Position numbers and translations under genes: made by a program. A stretch of 32,500 nucleotides of DNA from Neocallimastix lanati (nom. inval.) (lineage: Eukaryota; Neocallimastigomycota; Neocallimastigomycetes; Neocallimastigales; Neocallimastigaceae): positions 862,501 to 895,000 of the forward strand of contig JACVTC010000031.1 in assembly GCA_016946835.1 (NCBI GenBank), written 5' to 3'. Below are positions 1 through 11,399 of the stretch, one piece after another. The notes under the pieces were generated by a model. The model saw only the letters and a program-made list of their open reading frames with translations. It made no database searches and was not told the DNA's origin. Numbering within the stretch: the first letter of the stretch is position 1; each line of letters begins with the position of its first letter.

Positions 1-2296
1 GATTGAAGAAAATTCTGATGAGATTGATTTATTTTTGAAAGTGTAGTAGGACTAATACTCATCATATTACTAGTCTGGTCAATAAGAGAATCATCTATTA
101 CTTTATTTCCTTTAGAAGTGGAAATATCATTACTCTCCTTTTGATTATGCGGACGGGAATGGTAGTGTGGGAAAAAAACAATATCTTTTGAAGCATTTAA
201 ATGATCACTCTCTAATGAAGTATTTTTCTTTTGGATAGATACAACACTATCTATATGACGTGGTTTTGGCGTTATTTTTTTATCTTCTTCTTCAAAATTG
301 GTATCCTTTGGTAAAGTTTTGGATTCAGAAGTATTGGTATTTTCTAAAAGTTTTGAATTTTCACCATCTGATGATAGACTATTATTGATAGTTGTTGTCA
401 ATAGTGATTTGACTTTACGTGCTTTTGGCGTCTTTTCAACAGAAGTTTCAATGGTATCTTTTTTTTCAAATGGATTATAATTCTCTATGGAATCTCCATT
501 ATTTATATTAAATGAATTTCTTTTTGTTTGAACTAACGGTGATGAAAACCCATTTCTAACTACTGGTGATGATAATAAAAATGGTGGTGATAGTATTGAT
601 GATTTCGATATTATTGGTGAAGAATTCATATTGGAAGTAGAATTATACGATATTTCACCCTCTAATAATAAATTATTTAAAATTATTTTTCAAGATTTAT
701 TATATAATATGTATTTAAGAAAAAAAAATAAAAAAAATAAAAAAAAAAAAAAAATAATTATTATTATTAACGCTTTATTATAAATTTAATTATATATTTA
801 ATTATATAAAATAATAATAATAATAATAATATTATATAATAAGAGGATTAAGCATATGATATATTACCTATATTTCTTTTCTCTATAAATTTATTTTTCG
901 ATATTGATTTTTTATGAATACCGTTTATATCGGGCACTCCGCATAACTGATAAACCAACTTCTTTGAACATGATGATTTCCTACTAGATGAAGTCGATGG
1001 ATTTCCTTTCAAACTTTTAATTAATGGTAAAGTATTAAAGAACGATGGCGTTGAATCATCAAAATCAATATTATCATTACTATTAAAACTATTGTTGAAT
1101 TCATTTGATTTAGAATAAGAATTATTCATTTTAAAACCAGCTCCCTTCTTTGGTGTTGCCATTTTTTGAGAATCACATGTACTACCAAAACTACTATTTG
1201 AATATACACTATAACAATCATATAATCCCATCTGATATTCTGGCATTGAATTTATAGAAATTTCTTGGAATGCATACCTTACATGTTGATGTTCACTTTT
1301 CTTTATCATACTGTTACTAATACTATTTTTACCCTTTTCTAATGTTGATTTTGTTTGACTTGAACTACCTATCATATCATCATTTGTATTACCATATTCT
1401 TCCATTACAGAATCTTCTTCAACACTAAGATCACACCATTCACGTTCTGCTAAAATACCGCCTTTATAATCATCGGGTATAATATTTTCTTTATCATATT
1501 TATTCTCATCTTCAAATTCCCATAAAAGAGTTTTATCATTACTATTTTCTATCTTTTCTTTAATGTCGTTGTCATATTCTTCATTACTTTTCATAATATT
1601 ACCAACTGTCAATTGTAAACATCTTGACTCACTCTGTGAAAGGGTTGGATCCTCCCATATACCATCTTCATTTACAAATCCTTTTGAATGTGGACAATCA
1701 TCATTTTCATCATTTTGTTCATCTAAATTCATTTCACTTTTATCATTTACATACGTTGATTCATTTTTATCAATCAATAAATCATTTAAAGGATTTTTTT
1801 CTTCCTGTGAAAAATTTGCAAATAAATTGACTGGTTTTCTTTTTATCATCATTGTAGCCATACGTGATTTTTGAATAGATGGCAGTGACATTTGATTATG
1901 CTTACCTTCAATTTTACTTACAGAATTTGATTTAGTTTTAAGTTTCTGAGGATATAGTGGTATCGTATTTTCTATTATATCTGAGATATTTTTATTTGTT
2001 TTAGTAAAAAATTTTTTGTAACGATAAGCTGGTGTAGGTGAATCATCTAAAGCTAAGCGATCATCATCGGTATCTTCGTTTTTCAGTGACATATCACTTA
2101 AAGAATGTACTAGTACTGGTGTTGTTGTTGAGTTATATGGTGTATTAACTTTTGCTGGTGATAAATATTCACCTGTTGGAAGTGAAAATTTTGATTGTTT
2201 TTTAATTGGTTTGTTTTTGTTTGGAGTTCTCCTTGAATAAAATAGTGATAGAGAATGATTTCTATCTAATGACTGTGAAATATCTTTATTAAACAT
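1..2296 (-). CDS. Low-complexity Ser/Pro-rich protein with KEN box; 2 exons, 3' end outside window
   Basis: Exon 1 is 2296-868 and exon 2 is 661-1, continuing past the left edge; about 696 residues are visible. The exon 1 frame alone would stop at 848, but a good donor (GTAATA, from 867) and an acceptor (TTATTAG, ending at 662) remove a 206-bp intron. Both sides are phase 1 and rejoin as a GAG codon into a frame that stays open to base 1. The start ATG at 2296 has an A-rich leader. The protein is hydrophilic, rich in Ser, Asn and Lys, with many SP/TP sites (for example LSPAKVNTPY, DSPTPAYR, ATPKK, and SSP repeats in exon 2), an acidic centre, and DKENIIP, which contains a KEN degron-type motif. 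I recognise no domain. SP/TP clusters plus KEN are typical of CDK- and APC/C-regulated disordered proteins, but that role is inference. Confidence 0.85.
662..867 (-). other. Intron of the Ser/Pro-rich gene
   Basis: It runs from GTAATATATC at 867 to TTATTAG ending at 662, 206 bp, phase 1. The interior is almost purely A/T, unlike both flanking exons. Removing it rejoins the reading frame exactly and bypasses the stop at 848. Confidence 0.85.
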
Positions 2297-2781
2297 TTTT
2301 TTTTTTTATTTAATTTTATTAAATATATATTTATTTTATCAAAATTATGATTTAAATTGAGTCGCTTATTTTTATCTTTTCTTATATTTTGAATAAGAAA
2401 TACATATATTAAAAATATTTATTAATAAAATCTATATACAAAAGATCATATATATTTCGATAACTTTATAATTATTATATTTAATTCATTTATTATGTAC
2501 AATTTATAAATATACTGTCTATATTATTTTACTTTCTTTATATTATAATAATGATGAGGATAAATAAATAAATAAGTAAATAATAATAAAAAAGAAAGGA
2601 ATCAAAAAGGTTTTAAATATAATATGATATATTATATTATATTATAAAATATAAAATTACAAGTAAATATCAAAATTTGTAATTTTATTAAATATTTTTT
2701 TTTTATATATATTGCTTATATTTATTAATATTATTATGATGATTTTATGATTATTGTTTTTAATAAATTATATTTTATATT

Positions 2782-2835
<54 letters not shown>

Positions 2836-3955
2836 ATAAAAAAAAAAAAGGAAAAAAAACAAATTAAAGTTAAATGTTTATTATCATTGCAATTAATAAC
2901 CGCTATTAATGTATCCTTTTTTTTTTTTTTTTTTCCTTTGTTTATTTATTATTAATAAATATAAAAAATAAAAATAATAATAATAAATAAATAAAATTAT
3001 TTTTTTATAAAAAAAAGGTAAAAAGAATTAAATGTAAAAAGTTGAAGGAAATAACTGATTTTTAAATGAAATGAAAAAAAAAAAAAAAAAAATGAAATTT
3101 CATTTTAATATATGAATATATTATAAATATACATTATCCATATAATAAAATATATTTTAAATAGATTAATCTAAAATATCAATATAAAAAAAATTTATTT
3201 TAATTAATTATAAAAATGAATAAATGAAGGGAAAACTTTAATATATATGGAGGAACCGTGGCTGATGAATAAATGTATTGAGTGAAAACTTTAATTATTA
3301 ATAATATAGAAATGTATTACATTATTTAACGTATGCAATTAAACTGAAATAGGTAATTAAAAATAATTAAAAAAAATTTTTTTTATTAAATGAAAAGTAA
3401 AAAAAAAATAATAATAATAATAACAATAATAAAAAAATTAAAAAATAATAAATAAAATTATAATAAAATTAAAAATAATTATAATTATAATTATTATATT
3501 TATTTATTTTTATTTATGAAAATTAAAAAAAAAAAAAAAAAAAAAAAAGAAAATATGAAATGATTAAAAGTATTTTTTAAAAGTAGTAATAAATTCAATG
3601 CTAATTATTAGAGAGAATTGAGAATATATATATAATGAATATATACTTCAAGAAAAGTAAAAAAAAATAAAAGTATTTAATTCTTTTTTTGAAATTTTTT
3701 AATAATCATCATCAAAAAAAAAATATATATATATATCTTTTTACTTTTATTAAATGAAATTTTAATTATATAAAAATTAAAAATTATAAAGTACACTTTT
3801 TCATATTAAAGTAACTTTAAAAACTTTAAAAATGTATTGTCTATCATCAGGTTCACTTTTTAATTGTTTGTTTTTTAATTATTCTTTTTACAGATGATTA
3901 TTTATATATATAAGTAAATAAATAATTTTTTTTATCTGTTATTATTATTATCTAT
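2297..3955. other. Gene-free AT-rich spacer upstream of the Ser/Pro-rich gene
   Basis: This holds the presumed promoter of the minus-strand gene starting at 2296. It contains an uninterrupted A48 run at 2786-2833, further A/T runs and short TAA microsatellites. A slightly GC-richer patch near 3250-3350 has no open frame. I see no gene. Confidence 0.7.
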
Positions 3956-3959
3956 CATT

Positions 3960-4200
3960 ATTATTTATAATTTATTATTTATTATCTATCCTTATTATTT
4001 ATTATTTATTATTTATTATTTATTATTTATTATTGATTATTTATTATTTATTATTTATTATTTATTATTTATTATTTATTATTTATTATTTATTATTTAT
4101 TATTTATTATTTATTATTTATTATTTATTATTTATTATTTATTATTGATTATTTATTATTGATTATTTATTATTTATTATTATTATTATTATTATTATTG
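3960..4200. repeat. (ATTATTT)n 7-bp satellite, block 1
   Basis: Near-perfect tandem 7-bp units of ATTATTT on the plus strand, ending in an (ATT)n tail at about 4176-4199. Because the unit is 7 bp, the T-rich strand translates as an endless Tyr-Tyr-Leu-Leu-Phe-Ile-Ile heptad, so open frames here are artefacts. Confidence 0.95.
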
Positions 4201-4965
4201 AATATTAGATTTACTTTTATAAAATTTTTAATATTAATCAATATATATATATTTTTTATTAATACAATATTAAATATATATTGAAAAATCTTTTGAAAAA
4301 TTTTTTTTTAATAATAATAAAAAAAAAATAACTGAGTTTTAATTAAAGAAAATAATAAAATATAATAAAATATACTATTAATTGATTTTGTATTAATAAA
4401 ACGGATATTAAAGAATGGTCCATATAACATAAGTATTCATAAGTTATTCTAAATATATTATAAAATTAAATTAATTTTCTTAATAAATATTAATAATGGG
4501 TATAATTCCTTCATTCCTTCATATAAAGAAAAAAAAATATTATGATATTTTAATAAAATGGTTTAATAATAAGTTTTATAAATGAATCAAAATGATTATG
4601 TGAATTTTATTTTATATTGCCATACTTTTAACATATTTTTTTTTAAATATTTGTAATACTTTATTAATTAAATAATGATTATATCAATAATTATGGAAAA
4701 AAAATTTTTTTAAATAAATAAATAAATAAATAAATAACAATAATTATAATAACAAAAGTCTCATAAAAAAAGTATTTGTGACACCTCCTGTTTTCTTTTT
4801 TTTTTTTTTTTTTTTATTTTATTTATTTATTTTTTTTAAAAAAATGTATTAAACATTTATGCAACATTTTTTCAAAAAAAAAAAAAATTTAATTTTTGGT
4901 AATAATTTCTATTATTTTTATTATAAATTTTTTATATATACTATTTTATGAAACATTTATTTATA
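4201..4965. other. AT-rich spacer, no gene seen
   Basis: Between satellite blocks 1 and 2. It contains A/T runs, an (AAAT)n stretch near 4716-4737, and a T-run after a short GC-richer motif (GACACCTCCTG) near 4780. No open frame with coding character. Confidence 0.6.
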
Positions 4966-5118
4966 CTAATATTTATTTGTTATTTATTTATTTGTTATTT
5001 ATTTATTATTTATTTATTTATTATTTAGTATTTATCATTTATTATATATTTTATTATTATTTATTTTTTTTTTATTAATTATTTATTATTATCTATTATT
5101 CAATTATTTAATATTTAA
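4966..5118. repeat. ATTT/ATTATTT mixed satellite, block 2
   Basis: Interspersed 4-bp (ATTT) and 7-bp (ATTATTT) units on the plus strand, more degenerate than blocks 1 and 3. The open frame across it is repeat-derived. Confidence 0.85.
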
Positions 5119-5261
5119 TATTTATTACATTAAATTGTACACAATCATTTCCCATGAGCAGCAATTGTTTTCCAGGATGAAAAAAAAAAAAAAACCATAG
5201 CAAACACAAAGGCTTACAAATTTTTATCAATAGTCATCAGGCATTTTATTTATTATGGATT
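5119..5261. other. Short GC-richer island between satellite blocks
   Basis: Roughly 5140-5245 is markedly less AT-rich than its flanks (for example CCCATGAGCAGCAATTG and GGCTTACAAA) and is split by an A14 run. No frame stays open and I recognise no RNA family. It may be a relic of a gene or a small RNA locus. Confidence 0.4.
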
Positions 5262-5354
5262 CCTTTTTATTATTTATTATTTATTATTTATTATTCTATT
5301 ATTTATTATTTAATTATTTATTATTTATTATTTATTATTTATTATTTATTATTT

Positions 5355-5390
<36 letters not shown>

Positions 5391-5692
5391 TTATTTATTA
5401 TTTATTATTTATTATTTATTATTTATTATTTATTATTTATTATTTATTATTTATTATTTATTATTTATTATTTATTATTTATTATTTATTATTTATTATT
5501 TATTATTTATTATTTATTATTTATTATTTATTATTTATAATTTATTATTTATTATTTATTATTTATTTATTATTTATTATTTATTATTTATTATTTATTA
5601 TTCATTCATTTATTATTTATTATTTATTATTTATTATTTATTATTTATTATTCATTCATTTATTATTAATTATTTATTATTTATTAATATTT
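5262..5692. repeat. (ATTATTT)n 7-bp satellite, block 3 (about 430 bp)
   Basis: The longest block in the left half, in the same orientation as block 1. It includes an (ATTT)n segment near 5361-5390 and two copies of an ATTCATTC variant near 5600 and 5650, which suggests an internal duplication of about 50 bp. The 154-codon open frame over it is repeat-encoded, not a gene. Confidence 0.95.
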
Positions 5693-6580
5693 ATATTTTT
5701 TAATTATAAAAAAAATTAAACATAATTTTCATTTTCATTTTTATATTGTATTTCGATTTACATACTTAATAAATTAAAATATTAATTTTTACATTTATCA
5801 TTTATTTATTTCATTTCATTTTAATGTTTATTTATTGAAATTTATTAAATACATTCATACATTTACAACTACATTAAACAATATATGTCTGAGTTTGAAA
5901 AAAAAAAAAAATTTTAGTATTATTGAATATAATTTAAAAAAAAAATAAAAAAAATTATATATATATATAAAGATTTTTAGCATATTATAATTTAGGCAGT
6001 TTTTATTTATCTCTTTATTTTATTTTATTTTATATAATTAAAATTCACACTTTTTTTTTTTCCATTAATCAAATTATTAAAAAAAAATACAAGAATAAGA
6101 AATGAAAAATAAGAAATAATATAAATAAAAAAAATACTAAATATAGAAAGTTATAATTGCCTCAACTTTTTTTTTTTTTTTTTTTTCTCGAAGTGCCGTT
6201 TTAAAAATTTAATTTTTAATATTTTTTTTTTTTTTTTTTGTTTTTAGTGTTTTTCGTTTTAAAAAAAATTAAAAAAGAAAAGAAATATATTACAACTTCA
6301 AAAAAAAAAAATACAAATTTTTAATCAATTAAAGAAAAAATAATAATAATAGTCTTATTAATACTTTTAATTTTTTTTTTTTCAAAGGCCATATTTTATA
6401 AAGAATATACATATATGAATAATATTATCAAATTGATAAAAATTTAAAAAAAAAAAAAAAAAAATTACCAATTCTATTTATTAATGAACAAATTGTATTA
6501 AGACACTAAAATAAAACTTCTTTAAAAAAAAATAGATATAAAACCTTTTTTTTTATTTTTATTTTTTTTTATTTTCTTTT

Positions 6581-6613
<33 letters not shown>

Positions 6614-7276
6614 TATTTAATTTATAAGTTAATTTATAAGGTTCTTTATGAATTCAAAAATGTTCCAATAAATTCATAAAAGAAAGCATAACCAATATGA
6701 TAATGAAATATTTAATAAAATGTTTTAGTATAATTTAAATAATAGAATATATTTCTTATTTTTATTTTTTTTTTTTTATAAAATGCTAGGATATTAATAA
6801 TAATTAATTTAATATTAAATAATAAAATTAATAGAAAAAAAAAAAAAATAAAAAAATAAAAAATAAAATTCATTTATTTTTATTATTATTATTATTATTA
6901 TTTGTTATTAATAAATATTATTATAATTTATGATTGCGAATGTTATATAAATAATTATTTTTTATTAACTATATGAACTCTTATATATATATATTATTTA
7001 AATATATATATAATTATATAAAAGAATAAAATATATATATATATTTATGTTAATATATTAGAGTTCATATAATTATAAATATTTCCAAATATTTATATAT
7101 AATTTTATTCTTTCGTTCTTTTTTTTTTTTTTTTTTATAATATTATTGTTGAAGTATAAAATTTTTTTAATTATATGATGAAAAATTGAATAATTTGTTA
7201 TTGTTTAATTATTATATATATATAAATATATATAATATCATTTTTATTACCATAAAATTATTTAAAACTGATTTAT
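5693..7276. other. AT-rich spacer 3' of the small acidic-protein gene
   Basis: Gene-free. It contains many A/T homopolymers, an (ATT)n microsatellite at about 6882-6901 and the inverted repeat at 6971-7070. No open frame with coding composition was found. Confidence 0.65.
6971..7070. repeat. 100-bp hairpin element with perfect 11-bp terminal inverted repeats
   Basis: ATATGAACTCT at 6971-6981 is matched by its exact reverse complement AGAGTTCATAT at 7060-7070. The 78-bp interior is A/T only and itself partly self-complementary. The arms carry G/C bases where the surroundings have almost none. It looks like a small MITE remnant or a cruciform-forming site. No clear target-site duplication is visible. 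Confidence 0.55.
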
Positions 7277-7979
7277 TTAACCCAATAATTCCTTACAAAT
7301 CTCAGTTCCCATGTTTAATTGCTTAAGAACTTCTTCAACATCAAAGTTTTCTAATTCATCTGTAGAAAGAGTATCTTTAATAATATTATCTTTAACAGGA
7401 TCCTCTTTCTTATTCAAATTAATAGTATCTGTAACATAAACTTCTGTAATTACTTCAATTGTTTCTCCTGTTTCTGGATCCACAGTACATTCCACTACTT
7501 CTGTTTTATAAGTGGTAGTAATATCATAAACTGAAGACTTTTCATCGGATGGATTATAAATATCATTCATTTTATTTAGACTTCCTAAAGAATTTTGGCT
7601 TCCTGCTTTACTATCTATATAGATTATTTATTATAAATTAAATGATTTTAAACCATTTTACTATTTAAATTTCATATTATATTTATAATTTACCTTTCTA
7701 TTAAATTTATTAAAGATATAATTTTTTTATATATAAAGAATTAAAAATGGATGTTAATAGCTTTTTTTTTTTTTTTGGATATTTTATATATTGTCAATAA
7801 AAAAGGTATAAGTTTAAATTACTTACATGAACATTTTCTATTGACTTTTATTTATTTATTATATAAAATTAATATAATAATAAAATTCATTAAAAAATAT
7901 ATTAGTAATGATGATATGATATATTTATAATTTAGCTTTATTTTATGAGTTTATTAAAATATTTATTAAAAAAAAAAAA

Positions 7980-8013
<34 letters not shown>

Positions 8014-8499
8014 GTTTAATAAATTGTATATATATATACATTAGTTTGAGGTTTATTAGATATAATACTTTCAGAAGAATTAGTTGGTGAAATAGTCTTT
8101 TTCTATTAACATTATTATTATCATTATATATATATATATAATAATATACAAATATTTATTTAGTATTAATAACACTTTAGGATATTAAGAGTATCATTTT
8201 ATTTTAAAGTTTCAAATATTATGTATCTTATTTATCTATATAAACCTTTAAATTATTACTGGAACCACTTCTCTTGGCGTTCTTAGATTTCTTTAAATAA
8301 TTATTTGTTTTTATTAATTTAAATGATAAATAAATATACACGTATTTATATATAACATTAAAATAAATAAATATCATGTTATTATTGTGATAAAAAGTCT
8401 TAGAATTATATATATTATTTTTATGATTAAAAGAGTAATATGAAACAATCAAATTTTTTTCATTAAGCAAATATATTTTACCTTTGATTTTGGAGCCAT
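7277..8499 (-). CDS. Small acidic protein of unknown function; 4-5 exons
   Basis: Proposed exons, minus strand: 8499-8482 (ATG, MAPKSK), 8281-8246, 8102-8040, an 11-nt microexon 7837-7827, and 7610-7277 with the stop. Each junction has GT...AG ends (GTAAAA, GTTTAT, GTATAT, GTAAGT donors) and the phases agree, giving about 153 residues. The N-terminus is Lys/Ser-rich. The C-terminal ~100 residues are acidic, with Thr/Val/Glu-rich alternating stretches such as EVVECTVDPETGETIEVITE, and end in a short helical EEVLKQLNMG segment. I recognise no family. The last exon is secure; the first three are likely. The route from exon 3 to the last exon is least certain: a GTATTA donor at 8068 joined to an acceptor ending at 7603 or 7615 also keeps frame without the microexon. 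Confidence 0.7.
7981..8011. repeat. (TAA)n microsatellite inside an intron
   Basis: About ten TAA/ATA units on the plus strand, in the intron following exon 3 of the small acidic-protein gene. Similar arrays recur through the window. Confidence 0.9.
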
Positions 8500-9353
8500 T
8501 TTTATTATTAATAAAATATATATTTAAAAACTAAAAGTATTAATAATAAATATAAATTTGAAAATTGGGATATATAGAGAAAGAAAAAAAAAAAAGGTAT
8601 ATCAGTAACAATTATTATGACAGAATTTTTTTATTTATTTTTTTTTTTTTTTTTATTTTAATTATATATATATTTTTAATATAAAAATTTTTTTCTTTTT
8701 TTTTTTTAAAATTATATATTAAAAATAATTATATTAAATAAAATAAAATTTAATATATTTTTTTTTTAAAAAAAATATATATATATATATTAAAAATATA
8801 AATTATATTTATTAAAATTTATTTATTTTATTAAAATTTATGATAATTGCTTTTTATTATTATTATTTATAATTTCTCTATGGTATTATTGTATATTTAT
8901 TAGCTGTATTTTTGTTTATATGATTTTCTATTTTTTAAACTTTTTACATTTATGTTTGTTTATCAATGTTAGAATAATTAATAATAAAGTATTTTATCTT
9001 CTTTATATGTGTGTCCTTGAATATCTTTTATAAATAGTTTCATATTTACTTAATACTTTTCAATTATTTTTTTTATTTTTTTTTTAAATATTATTATACT
9101 TTTTAACAATAATAAAAAAAAAAAAAAAAAAATTCACACTTTTTAAAAAATTTTCAAAAAAATAACTATTATTTATTAATATTTTTATTTGAAAGTATTT
9201 AATAACAATAAACTAATTTATTAATATTATTTGATATTATGGGATATTACTTTTCTGTAAAAGAGATATATAATGAATAACTGTTAATATTTATAATAAA
9301 ATACCGAAAAAATAATAATTTATTCTTATAAAATAAAGCAATAAATAAAGATA

Positions 9354-9384
<31 letters not shown>

Positions 9385-9930
9385 TGTCTTTTTTTTGTAT
9401 CGTTATATCTTTTAAAAAAATAAAAAGTTTATTATTATTATTATTATTAAGGGTTCTTCTTTGAATATTAAAACAAATCTTTTCTTATATTGTTATAACA
9501 ATATTTTCATTAATAATTATAAATATTGTTTTCTATTATTTTGATTCACTGATTATAACAGTTATTTAAACTATTATTTAAAATAAAATACATAAAATAA
9601 AAAAGAAGAGAGAGAAAAATAATAAAAAAAAAAAAAAAAAAAAAAAGAGATTGAATTTAAATTTATTAAATATTTAGAACAAATAGAATTTTTAATAAAA
9701 AAAAAATAAAAAAAAAAAAAAAAAAAAGCATTAATTATACAAAACTTTAATTAATTGTTTCTACATATTAATTAATTAACATTTATTTATATAATAATTG
9801 TGATTATTCAATTATTATTGAATATAATTATAATTAGATATAAAACTTTCAATTTAAGAAATTGTTTCATATAATATATTAAAAAAAAATATATAAATAT
9901 ATAAATATAAATAAAAGGGAAAATAAAATA

Positions 9931-9961
<31 letters not shown>

Positions 9962-10696
9962 AGGGAAGAAAAAGAAAAAAATAAAGAGATAAATCAAATA
10001 AATATTATATATTTCATTAAATATAAAGTTAGGAATAAAATAATAGAATGAATAACATAAATATTTAAAAGTCTTTAATGTTAATAAATTTATAATAGTA
10101 ATTAACGAATTAAAATAAGAATGACCATTTGTATTTAATTAATTTTAATTTGTATGATTATTTACTATTTATAAAGATTTATTATTTATTACAAAAAAAA
10201 AAATAATACTTTTTGTATATTTTAATTATTTATACTTTTATGGTCTTTAATCTACGAAGCATTTAGATTAACAAATCTATCCTATCGATTTATTATTATT
10301 TTTACTTCTATTATTATTATTATTATTATTATTATGCAATTATTATGCTATTATTATTACTAATATAATTAATTAAAAAGATTGATTTTATTAATTATTT
10401 CAAATTATATCAAATTTAAAATTTTCATTAAAATTTTTATTAATAATTAATTTTTACTTTTTTTAAAATAAAAAAATAAAAAATAAAAAAAATAACTTTA
10501 TGTTCATAATTAAAAATTAAAGATTATATTATAGAAAATTTTAACCAATTAGATTTGAAAGATAGTAAAAATTAATATACAGAATAATTAATAATAATAA
10601 AAATTAATTATTATTTTTTTATGTGTTTATTTTTTTTTTTAAATATTATTATCAGTATTAATAATAATAATAATTTTTTAGATTTGTATGATTATT
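8500..10696. other. AT-rich spacer, no gene seen
   Basis: It begins with the presumed promoter of the minus-strand gene starting at 8499. It holds long A and T runs (for example near 9360-9385, 9627-9646 and 9930-9957) and (ATT)n near 10311-10335. No open frame or structured island stands out. Confidence 0.6.
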
Positions 10697-11056
10697 GATA
10701 ATAAATAAATAAATAAATAAATAATATATAAATAAATAAATAATAAATAATAAATAATAAATAATAAATAATAAATAATAAATAAATAAATAATAAATAA
10801 TAAATAATAAATAAATAAATAAATAATAAATAATAAATAAATAAATAATAAATAATAAATAATAAATAATAAATAATAAATAATAAATAATAAATAATAC
10901 ATAATAAATAATAAATAATTAAATAATAAATAATTAAAAAATAAATAATTAAATAATAAATAATTAAATAATAAATAATAAATAATTAAATAATAAATAA
11001 TTAAAAAATAAATAATTAAATAATAAATAATAAATAATTAATTAATAAATAAATAA
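10697..11056. repeat. (AAATAAT)n 7-bp satellite, block 4, inverted relative to blocks 1-3
   Basis: Same 7-bp unit as the left-hand blocks but with the A-rich strand on top. The second half is dominated by AAATAATTAAATAAT variants. The 74-codon minus-strand open frame here is the repeat heptad again. Confidence 0.95.
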
Positions 11057-11337
11057 TATAGATAATTTTAAAACATAAATAAATATATTATTCTATTAAT
11101 TTTTTTTAATTATTAATGAGATATATTAAAAATTATTATATGAGTATGAATATAATACAATTTAAAAAATACATATATATAATTTATTTTTATTATATTC
11201 ATTCTTATTAATTATTCTTGATATTTATTTGTTATTTAAAAGACTATGGAGTTAATTTTAATTTGCAATAATAAAAAAAAAAAAAAAAATTAGAAATGGC
11301 TTAATTTTTTTTTATATTTTTGTATATATCTACATAT

Positions 11338-11357
11338 ACATGTATGTAAATACATGT
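11338..11357. repeat. Perfect 8-bp inverted repeat (ACATGTAT, 4-bp spacer, ATACATGT)
   Basis: ACATGTAT at 11338-11345 and ATACATGT at 11350-11357 form a perfect hairpin with loop GTAA. It lies about 50 bp before the structured GC-richer island and could be part of that transcript, a regulatory dyad, or chance. Confidence 0.5.
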
Positions 11358-11399
11358 ATCCTTCTTTTACTCAATATCTTATATATATTTATATATTCT

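Noticed and set aside
298-480. Plus-strand 60-codon frame, and those at 1563-1874
   Set aside because: Antisense to the exons of the Ser/Pro-rich gene, whose minus-strand frame is much longer and splices correctly.
3255-3360. C/D-box snoRNA-like TGATGA and CTGA motifs
   Set aside because: The base before TGATGA is C rather than a purine, and no terminal stem pairs the ends.
4033-5719. Plus-strand open frames of 83, 60 and 154 codons with Tyr/Leu/Phe/Ile repeats
   Set aside because: They are translations of the ATTATTT satellite; a 7-bp AT unit has no stops on its T-rich strand.
8228-8470. Minus-strand 80-codon frame
   Set aside because: It reads through an intron; only 8281-8246 is used as an exon of the small acidic-protein gene.
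10678-10902. Minus-strand 74-codon hydrophobic frame
   Set aside because: Same satellite heptad on the opposite strand; the 24654-24845 minus frame is the same artefact.
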